This document shows positions 8,616-17,375 of a stretch of DNA of 42,302 nucleotides, in pieces; position 1 is the first letter of the stretch; the number at the start of each line of letters is the position of its first letter. The notes under the pieces are model-generated. The model did not search any database. It had not been told where the DNA came from and worked only from the letters and a program-made list of their open reading frames with translations. Location: the NCBI RefSeq assembly GCF_003236395.1, contig NZ_POUD01000053.1, positions 1-42,302 of the forward strand, given 5' to 3'. This DNA comes from Nonomuraea aridisoli. GTDB lineage: Bacteria > Actinomycetota > Actinomycetes > Streptosporangiales > Streptosporangiaceae. A program made the translations under genes and the position numbers.

Positions 8616-9290
8616 GTGGCGCTTGGCAGGTTCGCGACAGCCAACCGGTCGCGCACCGCGCACGAGTACGTCCTGACCACGCTGCGCTCGGCGATCCTCG
8701 GCGGCACGCTCAAGGGCGGCACCCGGCTGGTGCAGGCCGAGCTGGCAGCCGAGCTGGGCGTCAGCACGACTCCCGTCCGCGAGGCGCTGCGCGACCTCGC
8801 CACCGAGGGCCTGGTCGTCATGGACCCGCACAAGGGCGCCGTGGTGCGACCGCTCGACATCGCCGAAGTGCGTGAGATCTACGAGCTGCGCATGACGCTG
8901 GAGCCGCTCATGGTGCGGCGGATGATCGCCTCCGTCGGCGACGCCCAGCTCGCCGAGGCCGAGCAGCTCCAGCAGGCCATGGAGACTGAGACCGACCTCG
9001 GGGCGTGGGTCGACCTCAACCGCCGCTTCCACGCGATCTTCAGCGAGTTGGAGGACGGCAGCCGGCTGGCGGGCATCCTGGCCGGGCTGCGCGACAGCGC
9101 CGCGCCGTACGTCAGCCTCTCCCTGGAGGCGCGCCCGTTGCAGGTGCCGGAGGCCAACGCCGAGCACAAGCAGCTGATCGTGCTCTACCGCGACGGCGAC
9201 GAGGCCGCGATCCTCGATCTGACGCTGCAACACCTGGCCTCCACGCTCGCGGCCATCGAGCAGGCCCACGACGCCGGGCTGATCGGCTGA
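8616..9290 (+). CDS. GntR-family regulator, FCD (FadR-like) subfamily
   Basis: This encodes 224 aa. The N-terminal winged helix-turn-helix spans residues about 10-75 (QAELAAELGVSTTPVREAL is the recognition region). The C-terminal FCD helical ligand-binding domain covers about 85-215 and has the usual histidines (in NRRFH, in EHKQL and near LQHL). The start is GTG at 8616, backed by GAGGAGGA ending at 8612. It sits 10 bp after the asparaginase-like gene and is probably co-transcribed with it. FCD regulators usually repress an adjacent catabolic operon until a carboxylate effector binds, so it likely governs the 7487-7585 divergent region. The effector is unknown. Confidence 0.92.
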   Translation: MALGRFATANRSRTAHEYVLTTLRSAILGGTLKGGTRLVQAELAAELGVSTTPVREALRDLATEGLVVMDPHKGAVVRPLDIAEVREIYELRMTLEPLMVRRMIASVGDAQLAEAEQLQQAMETETDLGAWVDLNRRFHAIFSELEDGSRLAGILAGLRDSAAPYVSLSLEARPLQVPEANAEHKQLIVLYRDGDEAAILDLTLQHLASTLAAIEQAHDAGLIG

Positions 9291-9340
9291 CGGCTCCCGC
9301 GGTTTGACGGTGCCCGCGCGCGGTAGGCGTTACCCGTCCA

Positions 9341-9370
9341 CTGGTGATTTTGGGATATTTATTGTCCTGA
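9341..9370 (+). promoter_or_regulatory. AT-rich candidate promoter/Fur-operator upstream of first fur gene
   Basis: A run with ATTTTGGGATATTTATTG (9346-9363) stands out against the surrounding 70% GC, 34-63 bases before the fur ATG at 9404. Fur-family operators and actinomycete -10 boxes are both AT-rich. I cannot align it to the furA promoter at 12582-12610, so the two fur genes may not share an operator. The call rests on composition and position only. Confidence 0.35.
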
Positions 9371-9403
9371 CCGTTCGCGTTCGACGAAGGCAGGTGCCGT
9401 GCC

Positions 9404-9826
9404 ATGACCGCATCCCCGACCATCGCCGAGGAGTTGCGCGGCGCCGGCCTTCGGGTGACGGCCGCCCGGGTCGCGCTGCTGGAGACCGTCCGCGACGGTG
9501 ACCACCTCGACGCCGAGACGATCGCCTCCGGCGTGCGCGACCGCGTGGGCCACGTCTCGCTCCAGGCCGTCTACGAGGCCCTGCACGCGCTCACCGCGGC
9601 CGGCCTCGTGCGCCGCATCGAACCGGCCGGCAGCCCCGCCCGCTACGAGCGCCGCGTCGGCGACAACCACCACCACCTGGTGTGCCGCGCGTGCGGGGCG
9701 GTCAAGGACGTCGACTGCGCCGTCGGGCAGCCGGGCTGCCTGGAGCCGGTCGACGACGGCGGCTACCTGGTCGACGAGGCCGACGTCACGTTCTGGGGCC
9801 TGTGCCCGCAGTGCCGCCGCAAATGA
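9404..9826 (+). CDS. Fur-family regulator (FurA/PerR/CatR type), paralogue convergent with katG
   Basis: This encodes 140 aa. A winged-helix DNA-binding domain (about 1-80, with HVSLQAVYEALHALTAAGLV as recognition region) is followed by a metal-binding dimerisation domain with HHH at 89-91 and two CxxC pairs, C94/C97 and C134/C137. These correspond to the structural zinc site and metal-sensing histidines of peroxide-responding FurA/CatR proteins. It is closely similar along its whole length to the furA product at 12143-12574, so the two are paralogues. It faces katG tail to tail across a strong hairpin. It probably responds to peroxide or metal, but whether it acts on katG is not shown. Confidence 0.9.
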   Translation: MTASPTIAEELRGAGLRVTAARVALLETVRDGDHLDAETIASGVRDRVGHVSLQAVYEALHALTAAGLVRRIEPAGSPARYERRVGDNHHHLVCRACGAVKDVDCAVGQPGCLEPVDDGGYLVDEADVTFWGLCPQCRRK

Positions 9827-9828
9827 GA

Positions 9829-9858
9829 CGTCCGGGCCGGCGTCGGCCGGCCCGGACG
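9829..9858. terminator. Bidirectional terminator hairpin between fur and katG
   Basis: CGTCCGGGCCGG (9829-9840) is perfectly complementary to CCGGCCCGGACG (9847-9858), giving a 12-13 bp stem with a 4-6 base loop. It lies between the stops of two convergent genes (9826 and 9879). There is no U-tract, as is common in high-GC actinomycetes. Confidence 0.8.
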
Positions 9859-9878
9859 CTCACATGATCAGACCGTGA

Positions 9879-12125
<2,247 letters not shown>

Positions 12126-12142
12126 TCAGGGGTTCACGCAGC

Positions 12143-12574
12143 TCAGGCACTGCTGGTGGTGGAACAGTCGGAGCACAGGCCCCAGTAGACGACCTCGGCC
12201 TCGTCGATGGTGAAACCGTGGTCGTCGGACGCGGTCAGGCAGGGCGCGTGGCCGACCGCGCAGTCGACGTCGGCGACCACACCGCACGACCGGCACACGA
12301 CGTGGTGGTGGTTGTCGCCGACACGCGACTCGTAGCGAGCCACCGAGCCGGAGGGCTGTATGCGCCGCACCAGGCCCGCGGCCGTCAGTGTGTGCAACGA
12401 GTCGTACACGGCCTGGTGCGACACCTCGGGCAGCTCGCGGCGCACCTCACGGATGATCGAGTCCGTGTCGGCGTGCGGCAGTGCGTGCACCGCACCCAGC
12501 ACCGCCACCCGAGGACGGGTCACCCGTAAGGCGGCCCCGCGCAACATCTGCTGGTAGTCCGAGGTCGTGGCCAC
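12143..12574 (-). CDS. furA: FurA, regulator of the furA-katG operon
   Basis: This encodes 143 aa from a GTG at 12574. The winged helix (about 1-80) and the dimerisation domain are intact. HHH lies at 89-91, with CxxC pairs C94/C97 and C134/C137, as in its paralogue at 9404-9826. The GTG start was chosen because the protein aligns from here with the paralogue and because a promoter-like pair ends only 7 bases upstream, implying a leaderless mRNA as described for mycobacterial furA. It precedes katG by 32 bp. FurA proteins of this type (FurS in Streptomyces reticuli, FurA in mycobacteria) repress their own operon until oxidised. Confidence 0.95.
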   Translation of the reverse strand: MATTSDYQQMLRGAALRVTRPRVAVLGAVHALPHADTDSIIREVRRELPEVSHQAVYDSLHTLTAAGLVRRIQPSGSVARYESRVGDNHHHVVCRSCGVVADVDCAVGHAPCLTASDDHGFTIDEAEVVYWGLCSDCSTTSSA

Positions 12575-12581
12575 GGCCCAA

Positions 12582-12610
12582 AGACTGTCCCACTTTCTGG
12601 AACCAGTCAA
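12582..12610 (-). promoter_or_regulatory. furA-katG promoter, probably leaderless and FurA-controlled
   Basis: On the minus strand, TTGACT (12605-12610) and CAGTCT (12582-12587) are separated by 17 bases. The GTG start of furA begins 7 bases after the -10, so transcription should start at or next to the initiation codon. The spacer includes GGTTCCAGAAAGTGGGA. From memory this closely resembles the mycobacterial furA promoter/operator, which also carries a TTCCAGAAA-type sequence. The inverted arms GACTG and CAGTC span it. Confidence 0.68.
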
Positions 12611-12671
12611 GATACGACCGCCGAACGACGTGTGACGTGTTCGGTGTGACTGTTCCGCCCCGAAGGAAGGG

Positions 12672-13913
12672 TCAGCGCAGCGGGTCGAAGTCCCGCAGTT
12701 CGGCGGGCTGCTTGCCGGTGGTGATCTGCTCGGCGAGCAGCCGCCCGGTGGCCGGGCCGTGGGCCAGGCCCCACATGCCGTGCCCGCCGGCCACGTAGAT
12801 CCCGGGCGCCTTCGTCGCGCCGACCAGCGGCCGCCCGTCGGGAGTGACGGGCCGGGGGCCGACCCACGCGTCGGTGCGCTCGTCCCAGCGCACGCCGTCC
12901 AGCAGCGGGCGGGCGGAGGCGATGACGGCCTCCATCCGGGCCGGGACGAGCGGGTCGTCCGGGCCGCGGAACTCCATGGTGCCCGCCACGCGCAGCCCGC
13001 CCTGGTACGGCGTGCACGCGACCCGCACGTCCGGCAGGTAGATCGGGCCGGGCACGGGCCGGTCGACCGGCACGGTGAAGGAGTAGCCGCGCCCCGCGCG
13101 CACCTGGGTCCGCACACCCCACCGGCGGGCCAGCCGCGGCAGCCACGCCCCGGTGGCCAGCACCACGGCGTCGGCGGACAGGGTGGTGCCCTTGCGGGAG
13201 AGCACGATGACCTTCTTGCCGTCGGTGCGCACGTCGTCCACCTCGAAGGCGTAGACGGTGGCGCCGCGGGACATGACGGCCCTGCCCAGGGCGTGGACGA
13301 AGCCGCCCGGGTCGACGTAGCGCTGGCCGTCGATCCGCACGCCCGTCCGCAGCGCGCCGGAGGCGAGCGGCACGTGCTCGGCCAGCCGGTCCAGCACGGT
13401 GTGCTCGACGTGCTGCCCGGCCTCGGCCAGCCGGCGCAGCTCGCGCAGCAGGCCCTCGGCCTGGCGCGGCGTGCGGAAGGCCGCCGTGATCGGCGCCTGC
13501 TCGACCGGCGCGGCCACGCCGCTCGCGGCGAGCACCTCGTACGCCTCGACGCTGTCCTCGTTGAGCGGCAGGTTGGCGCGGACGGCGCGGGTCCACGACG
13601 GCCAGCGGCAGTTGGCGGCGAAGCGCGCGAGGAACGCCCACAACCCCGGGTCGAGGCTCGCCGGCACGTGCAGCGGCGCGGACGGGCTCAGCAGCGAGCG
13701 CAGCCCGTACCGCAGGACGGAGGGCTCGTTCAGCGGGATGGCCAGCCCGGGGGCGATCCATCCGGCGTTGCCCCAGGACGCGCCCGCCGCCACGCCGCCG
13801 CGGTCGACCACGTCGACCTTGACCCCGCGCTCCTGCAGGAACCACGCGGTGGACAGCCCCACGATGCCCGCGCCGACCACGACCACCGATCGCGGCCACT
13901 CACCGATGCCCAT
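12672..13913 (-). CDS. FAD-dependent D-amino acid dehydrogenase-like oxidoreductase
   Basis: This encodes 413 aa of the DAO/DadA family. The N-terminal dinucleotide motif VVVVGAGIVGLSTAWFL (residues about 10-26) ends in an acidic residue binding the FAD ribose, and ASWGNAGWIAPG follows. The C-terminal flavin-contact region is YVAGGHGMWGLAHGPATG. DadA enzymes oxidatively deaminate D-amino acids at the membrane. A perfect AGGAGGT at 13917-13923 fixes the ATG at 13913 and excludes an upstream in-frame ATG. It follows the PucR-family gene on the same strand after 101 bp and may be its target. Other FAD amine or sarcosine oxidases of the same fold remain possible. Confidence 0.86.
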   Translation of the reverse strand: MGIGEWPRSVVVVGAGIVGLSTAWFLQERGVKVDVVDRGGVAAGASWGNAGWIAPGLAIPLNEPSVLRYGLRSLLSPSAPLHVPASLDPGLWAFLARFAANCRWPSWTRAVRANLPLNEDSVEAYEVLAASGVAAPVEQAPITAAFRTPRQAEGLLRELRRLAEAGQHVEHTVLDRLAEHVPLASGALRTGVRIDGQRYVDPGGFVHALGRAVMSRGATVYAFEVDDVRTDGKKVIVLSRKGTTLSADAVVLATGAWLPRLARRWGVRTQVRAGRGYSFTVPVDRPVPGPIYLPDVRVACTPYQGGLRVAGTMEFRGPDDPLVPARMEAVIASARPLLDGVRWDERTDAWVGPRPVTPDGRPLVGATKAPGIYVAGGHGMWGLAHGPATGRLLAEQITTGKQPAELRDFDPLR

Positions 13914-14014
13914 GCCCGACCTCCTGAATACGACATTCCATGCCAGGATGGCCCGCTCGGCGTCACAAGCCGCTGTACGCATCCGACAATCGCCGCGCCG
14001 ATCTTGTACGCCCG

Positions 14015-15517
14015 CTACACCTCGTACGCCGCCAGCGTGATGATCATGGCCAGGCGTTTGCGGGCGTCGTCCAGGTCCAGCGGGGTGACCTCGGCCATCT
14101 TGCGCATCCGGTTGCGGACGGTGTTGGGGTGCACGCCGAGCCGTTCGGCGGCCACGGTCAGGTCGCCCTGGGCCTCCAGCCAGGCACGCAGCGTGGGCAC
14201 GAAGTGGGTGGCGTGGCGGGCGTCGTGCCGGCGCAGCTCGCTGACCGGGCTGCGCGCTGGGGTCCGGCCCGTCCGGGCGGCCGCGCGCAACCGCCGCAGC
14301 AGGACGTCGTCCCACGACTCGTCGTAGGCGGGCGGCACGGCGCGCGGCCCGGCCTCGTGCAGGGCGAGACACTCGTCGGCCTCCTGCCGCCCGGCCGGCA
14401 GCTCGGCCGTCGCGGCGGGGGCGCTGATCCCCGCCGTGATCCCCACGTGCGGCGGCAGCCCGGCCCGCAGGCCCGCCACCCAGTCGCGCGCCGTGTCCGC
14501 CTGCTCGGCGGGCAGGATCGTGTAGAGCGTGGTGCCCAGCAGGGCACTGCGTCCCGGCCTGGACCAGCCGAAGCCGTCGGTGGCCCGCTCGAAGGTCAGC
14601 AGCAGGGCGGCCTGCTCGTCGGCGTGGGCGCGGACGGCGACCACGCGCATGGTGCTCGGGGCCAGCCCGAGCTGGCTGAGCACCGTCGCGGCGTCCGGCG
14701 TGCCCTCCAGCAGGCGGACGACCAGGTCCGACTCCACCTGCCGCTCCAGGTCGGCGCTCGCCCGCGAGCGCAGCAGGTGCAGCGCCACCGTACGGGCGCC
14801 GTCGGCCAGCGCGCCCAGCCGTGCCCCGGTCAGCGGGCGGTCGCAGGTCACCCAGACGGAGCCGAGCAGCTCACGGCCCGCGCGCACCGCCACCGCCATC
14901 CGCCCGGTCAGGCCGTTGCCGGGGTCCGGCTCGACGAACACCGGCTCGTCGCTCGCCTCCAGCCGGGCGAACACCCCGCGCGCCCGGAACAACTCGTGCA
15001 GCCGGTCGGGCACCTGCCGGACGAGGATGGTCTCCAGCCGGGCCGGGTCGCCGGCCTGCTGCGAACGGGAGTAGGCCAGCACCCGCGACAGCCCGTCCTC
15101 GATGGTCACCGCACCGCCGATCAGGTCGGCCAGGGCGTCGGCCAGCGCGAACAGGTCCGTCGGGCCCCGCCCGGCCGCCGTCTCCCGCCCTTCCAGCACC
15201 AGCCCGTAGACCACGCCCGCCAGCTGGCTCCACGACACCGACGGGTCGGCGAGCAGCACGGCCGGGCCCTGGTCGTCGAGGGCCGCGGGGGCCCGCCCGC
15301 GCACGACGACCACGGCGGCCCGCGCGGCCACGGCCCACCGCACCGCCTCGGCCACAGAGGAGGCCCCGACGGCGAGCAGCACGTCGCCCGTGACCCGGTC
15401 GTCGCCGGGATCGGGCATGGCGACGCTGCGCAGCCGTACCGAGCGGGTCTCCGGCCGGCCGCACAGGCGTACGCCGTACCCGCCGAGCACGTTGACCAGC
15501 CGATCCAATGTGATCAT
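14015..15517 (-). CDS. PucR-family transcriptional regulator
   Basis: This encodes 500 aa. The N-terminal PucR-type sensory domain covers about 1-130 (starts MITLDRLVNVLGG). A GGDEF-like/CdaR central domain spans about 230-400. The C-terminal PucR helix-turn-helix includes AAERLGVHPNTVRNRMRKM around residues 455-475. PucR/CdaR proteins typically activate purine, amino acid or polyamine catabolic genes. GGGAG precedes the ATG at 15517. The next gene downstream on the same strand encodes a DadA-like oxidase, a plausible target. The inducer is unknown. Confidence 0.9.
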   Translation of the reverse strand: MITLDRLVNVLGGYGVRLCGRPETRSVRLRSVAMPDPGDDRVTGDVLLAVGASSVAEAVRWAVAARAAVVVVRGRAPAALDDQGPAVLLADPSVSWSQLAGVVYGLVLEGRETAAGRGPTDLFALADALADLIGGAVTIEDGLSRVLAYSRSQQAGDPARLETILVRQVPDRLHELFRARGVFARLEASDEPVFVEPDPGNGLTGRMAVAVRAGRELLGSVWVTCDRPLTGARLGALADGARTVALHLLRSRASADLERQVESDLVVRLLEGTPDAATVLSQLGLAPSTMRVVAVRAHADEQAALLLTFERATDGFGWSRPGRSALLGTTLYTILPAEQADTARDWVAGLRAGLPPHVGITAGISAPAATAELPAGRQEADECLALHEAGPRAVPPAYDESWDDVLLRRLRAAARTGRTPARSPVSELRRHDARHATHFVPTLRAWLEAQGDLTVAAERLGVHPNTVRNRMRKMAEVTPLDLDDARKRLAMIITLAAYEV

Positions 15518-15534
15518 GAACAGCTCCCGTGAAA

Positions 15535-15560
15535 GGGGGAGCCCGGCCCCGGGCTCCCCC
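15535..15560 (-). terminator. Terminator hairpin after the TraR/DksA gene
   Basis: GGGGGAGCCCGG and CCGGGCTCCCCC form a near-perfect 11-12 bp stem with a 2-4 base loop. It lies 11 bases after the stop of the TraR/DksA gene and just before the PucR start codon, separating the two transcription units. Confidence 0.72.
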
Positions 15561-15570
15561 GCGAACTCCG

Positions 15571-15912
15571 CTAGGCGGCTTCGGCGTGGCGCTGGCAGCC
15601 GATGCAGTAGCGGGCCAGCGGCCGGATCTTCAGCCGCTCGAACGGGATGCCGGCCTCGCAGCGGGCGCAGCGCCCGTACGTGCCCGTCTCGATCCGCTCC
15701 AGCGCCTGGGTCAGCTCGGCGATGGCGCGGTCGGCGGCGGTGAGCGTGACGAGCAGTTCCTGCCAGGTGTCGTCGGCCCCGCTGCCGTCCTCCGCCTCGG
15801 CCCGCAGGCCGAGCACGTGACGGCTGCGGCGCTCCAGCTGCTCCTGAAGGTCCTGCCGCAGGGCCTGCAGCTGCACGCTGCTGAGGTGGGAGGTGCCCCT
15901 GGTCTCGGTCAT
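15571..15912 (-). CDS. TraR/DksA-family zinc-finger protein
   Basis: This encodes 113 aa. An N-terminal helical, coiled-coil-like region (about 10-75, rich in Leu, Gln and Glu) is followed by a C4 zinc finger made of CARC (starting near residue 82) and CIGC (near 103). The ERIETGTYGRC lead-in is diagnostic of the family. These proteins bind the RNA polymerase secondary channel or act in stress responses. It lies 46 bp after the short MreB-like gene on the same strand and is probably co-transcribed with it. AAAGGA precedes the ATG at 15912. A pairing of a DksA-like gene with a short MreB-like gene also occurs, as I recall, in Streptomyces coelicolor. Confidence 0.88.
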   Translation of the reverse strand: MTETRGTSHLSSVQLQALRQDLQEQLERRSRHVLGLRAEAEDGSGADDTWQELLVTLTAADRAIAELTQALERIETGTYGRCARCEAGIPFERLKIRPLARYCIGCQRHAEAA

Positions 15913-15958
15913 GGTGAAACGTCCTTTCTGGAAGGGATGAAGACGCTGACGTGGCAGC

Positions 15959-16765
15959 TCAGCGGCCGAGGGCGATGCGGGCCGCCGGGTTCGGCAGCAG
16001 GCACAGCCGCATCAGGCCGCGGATGGTGGCGTACTGCGGCTCCTGCGCCGCTTCGACCCGCACGCGCAGCGCGGCGTGCAGGCGGCGCAGCAGCTCCGCC
16101 TGCCGGGCGCCGCCGCCGGTGACGACCAGCCCGCGCGCCCGCACGGCCGGGCGCAGGTTCTCGGGCAGCCGGCGCACGAGCCCGGCGGTCATCTCGACGA
16201 CGCCCTCCAGCGCGTACGGCGGCAGCCCCGCGCGGGTGGTGACCTCCAGCTGGAGCGCGGCGGCGTCGGCGATCACGCCGTCGCGGATGGCGGCGGCCTC
16301 GACGACGCCGGCGCCCACGTCCAGCAGCAGGCAGGGCGCGGTGACGTCCAGGCCGGCGCCGACGGCCGCGGCCAGCGGCTCGTCCACCAGCGTCACCGCG
16401 CACCCGGCGGCCTCGGACACCGCGGCGCGCACCGCCCGGCGGTCGCTGCGGGTCGCCGCGACCGGCACGCCGGCCAGCACGCGTTCGAGCGCCCGCCCGC
16501 CGGCCACCCCGGTGTCGCGCAGCGCCAGGCGCACCAGCCGCAGGCAGGCCGCCGGGTCGGCGACCATGCCATGGCGGAGGGGACGCACCTGGTCCGTTCC
16601 GCCGACCGCCGAGGGCCGCTCCACGATGGCGTTCCCGTCGGACGACAACGAGCGGGTGCGGGCGGTCCCGAGGTCGAGCGCCACCAGCCCGCCGGGCAGC
16701 ACGGCCGCGTGCGGCGGGGAGGCGGCGGCGAACTGGTCGTACAGCACTGATCTGATATCGGCCAT
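15959..16765 (-). CDS. Short MreB-like actin-fold ATPase
   Basis: This encodes 268 aa, against about 340 for canonical MreB. The actin-fold nucleotide motifs are readable: phosphate-1 VALDLGTARTRSL (about 29-41), VERPSAV, HGMVADPAACLRLVRLAL, the connect-1 region LVDEPLAAAVGAGL, phosphate-2 LLLDVGAGVVEAA, and the adenosine motif GLVVTGGGARQ. Compared with MreB, the IB/IIB subdomain parts are shortened. AGGAG precedes the ATG at 16765. Streptomyces has a third, reduced MreB homologue (SCO6166, as I recall) besides MreB and Mbl. This looks like its counterpart and may act in sporulation or cell-wall growth. Polymerisation ability cannot be judged. Confidence 0.8.
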   Translation of the reverse strand: MADIRSVLYDQFAAASPPHAAVLPGGLVALDLGTARTRSLSSDGNAIVERPSAVGGTDQVRPLRHGMVADPAACLRLVRLALRDTGVAGGRALERVLAGVPVAATRSDRRAVRAAVSEAAGCAVTLVDEPLAAAVGAGLDVTAPCLLLDVGAGVVEAAAIRDGVIADAAALQLEVTTRAGLPPYALEGVVEMTAGLVRRLPENLRPAVRARGLVVTGGGARQAELLRRLHAALRVRVEAAQEPQYATIRGLMRLCLLPNPAARIALGR

Positions 16766-16799
16766 GATCGGCTCCTAGCTCGCGCCGGTGAGAGCGGGC

Positions 16800-16821
16800 C
16801 GCCCCTTTCTCGGCAGGGGCG
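16800..16821 (-). terminator. Weak terminator-like hairpin
   Basis: CGCCCCT (16800-16806) pairs with AGGGGCG (16815-16821) around an 8-base loop. It lies after the small membrane protein gene and before the MreB-like gene, and could end the former's transcript. Confidence 0.4.
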
Positions 16822-16907
16822 CCCGCGGCGACGTCCACGGCCGTGGGCACACACGGCCAGGCCTCACGGCACGCAGGCCGGAGGCGTCGCGGAGGTGAAG
16901 GCGTCGG

Positions 16908-17291
16908 CTAGGCGAGCGGCGGGCTGCGGGAACCCGCCGTGCGGTGCCCGAGTTGCTGGGGATCGCGGATCGCGTCGGTGTCGGCGCCCGGGGAGGGCAG
17001 CAGCGCCAGATGGGCGTGCTCACCCTGCCGGTGCGGTGGCGGCCACAACGACAACACGTGGTGCTCACGGACGCTGGTGGCCTGCGGCGGCAGGCTCGTC
17101 AATCCCGCGTCGGACGCGCCCGGGGTCCACGCCGGGCTCGAAGAGGTGCCCCCGGGGTGGGCCGGAGCCGCGCCGTTCCACACCGGAGTGAGGCCGAACA
17201 GGAGCAGGGACAGCACAACGAGGCCCATCACGCCGGTGAACGCGATGGACCCTCGTGGTGCTCTCCACGACCCCGCCATAGGCCCGACCAT
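16908..17291 (-). CDS. Hypothetical single-pass membrane or secreted protein
   Basis: This encodes 127 aa of unknown family. A basic N-terminus (GSWRAPRG) precedes one hydrophobic segment at residues about 17-39 (FTGVMGLVVLSLLLFGL), then a Pro/Ser/Ala-rich tail with no recognisable domain. It could be a membrane-anchored or secreted protein. The start at 17291 is preceded by a weak AGGTCTGGG. A second ATG five codons later is equally possible. A frame on the other strand over the same bases lacks any membrane segment and was judged less likely. It lies upstream of the MreB-like gene on the same strand, 142 bp away. This is a modest-confidence gene. Confidence 0.5.
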   Translation of the reverse strand: MVGPMAGSWRAPRGSIAFTGVMGLVVLSLLLFGLTPVWNGAAPAHPGGTSSSPAWTPGASDAGLTSLPPQATSVREHHVLSLWPPPHRQGEHAHLALLPSPGADTDAIRDPQQLGHRTAGSRSPPLA

Positions 17292-17342
17292 AACCCAGAC
17301 CTAGAGAAAAGGCATGCCTGCCCGTTTCCGGCGCGCGCCCCC

Positions 17343-17375
17343 TGGTCGTCAGCTGGTCGTCAGCTGGTCGTCAGC
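17343..17375. repeat. Three tandem copies of an 11-bp unit over the UvrA-like stop codon
   Basis: TGGTCGTCAGC occurs three times without spacing (17343-17353, 17354-17364, 17365-17375). On the coding (minus) strand each copy carries a TGA. Because 11 is not a multiple of three, the copies place a stop codon in all three frames, the first being the real stop at 17371-17373. Confidence 0.9.

Noticed and set aside
12607..14372. Alternative long frames around the DadA-like gene
   Set aside because: They lack the FAD motif and conflict with the AGGAGGT and ATG at 13913-13923.
16939..17304. Plus-strand frame over the small membrane protein gene
   Set aside because: No membrane segment or ribosome binding site; the minus-strand reading has a clear hydrophobic helix.
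17343..17375. CRISPR-like repeat
   Set aside because: The three 11-bp units have no spacers; there is no CRISPR array or cas gene in the window.
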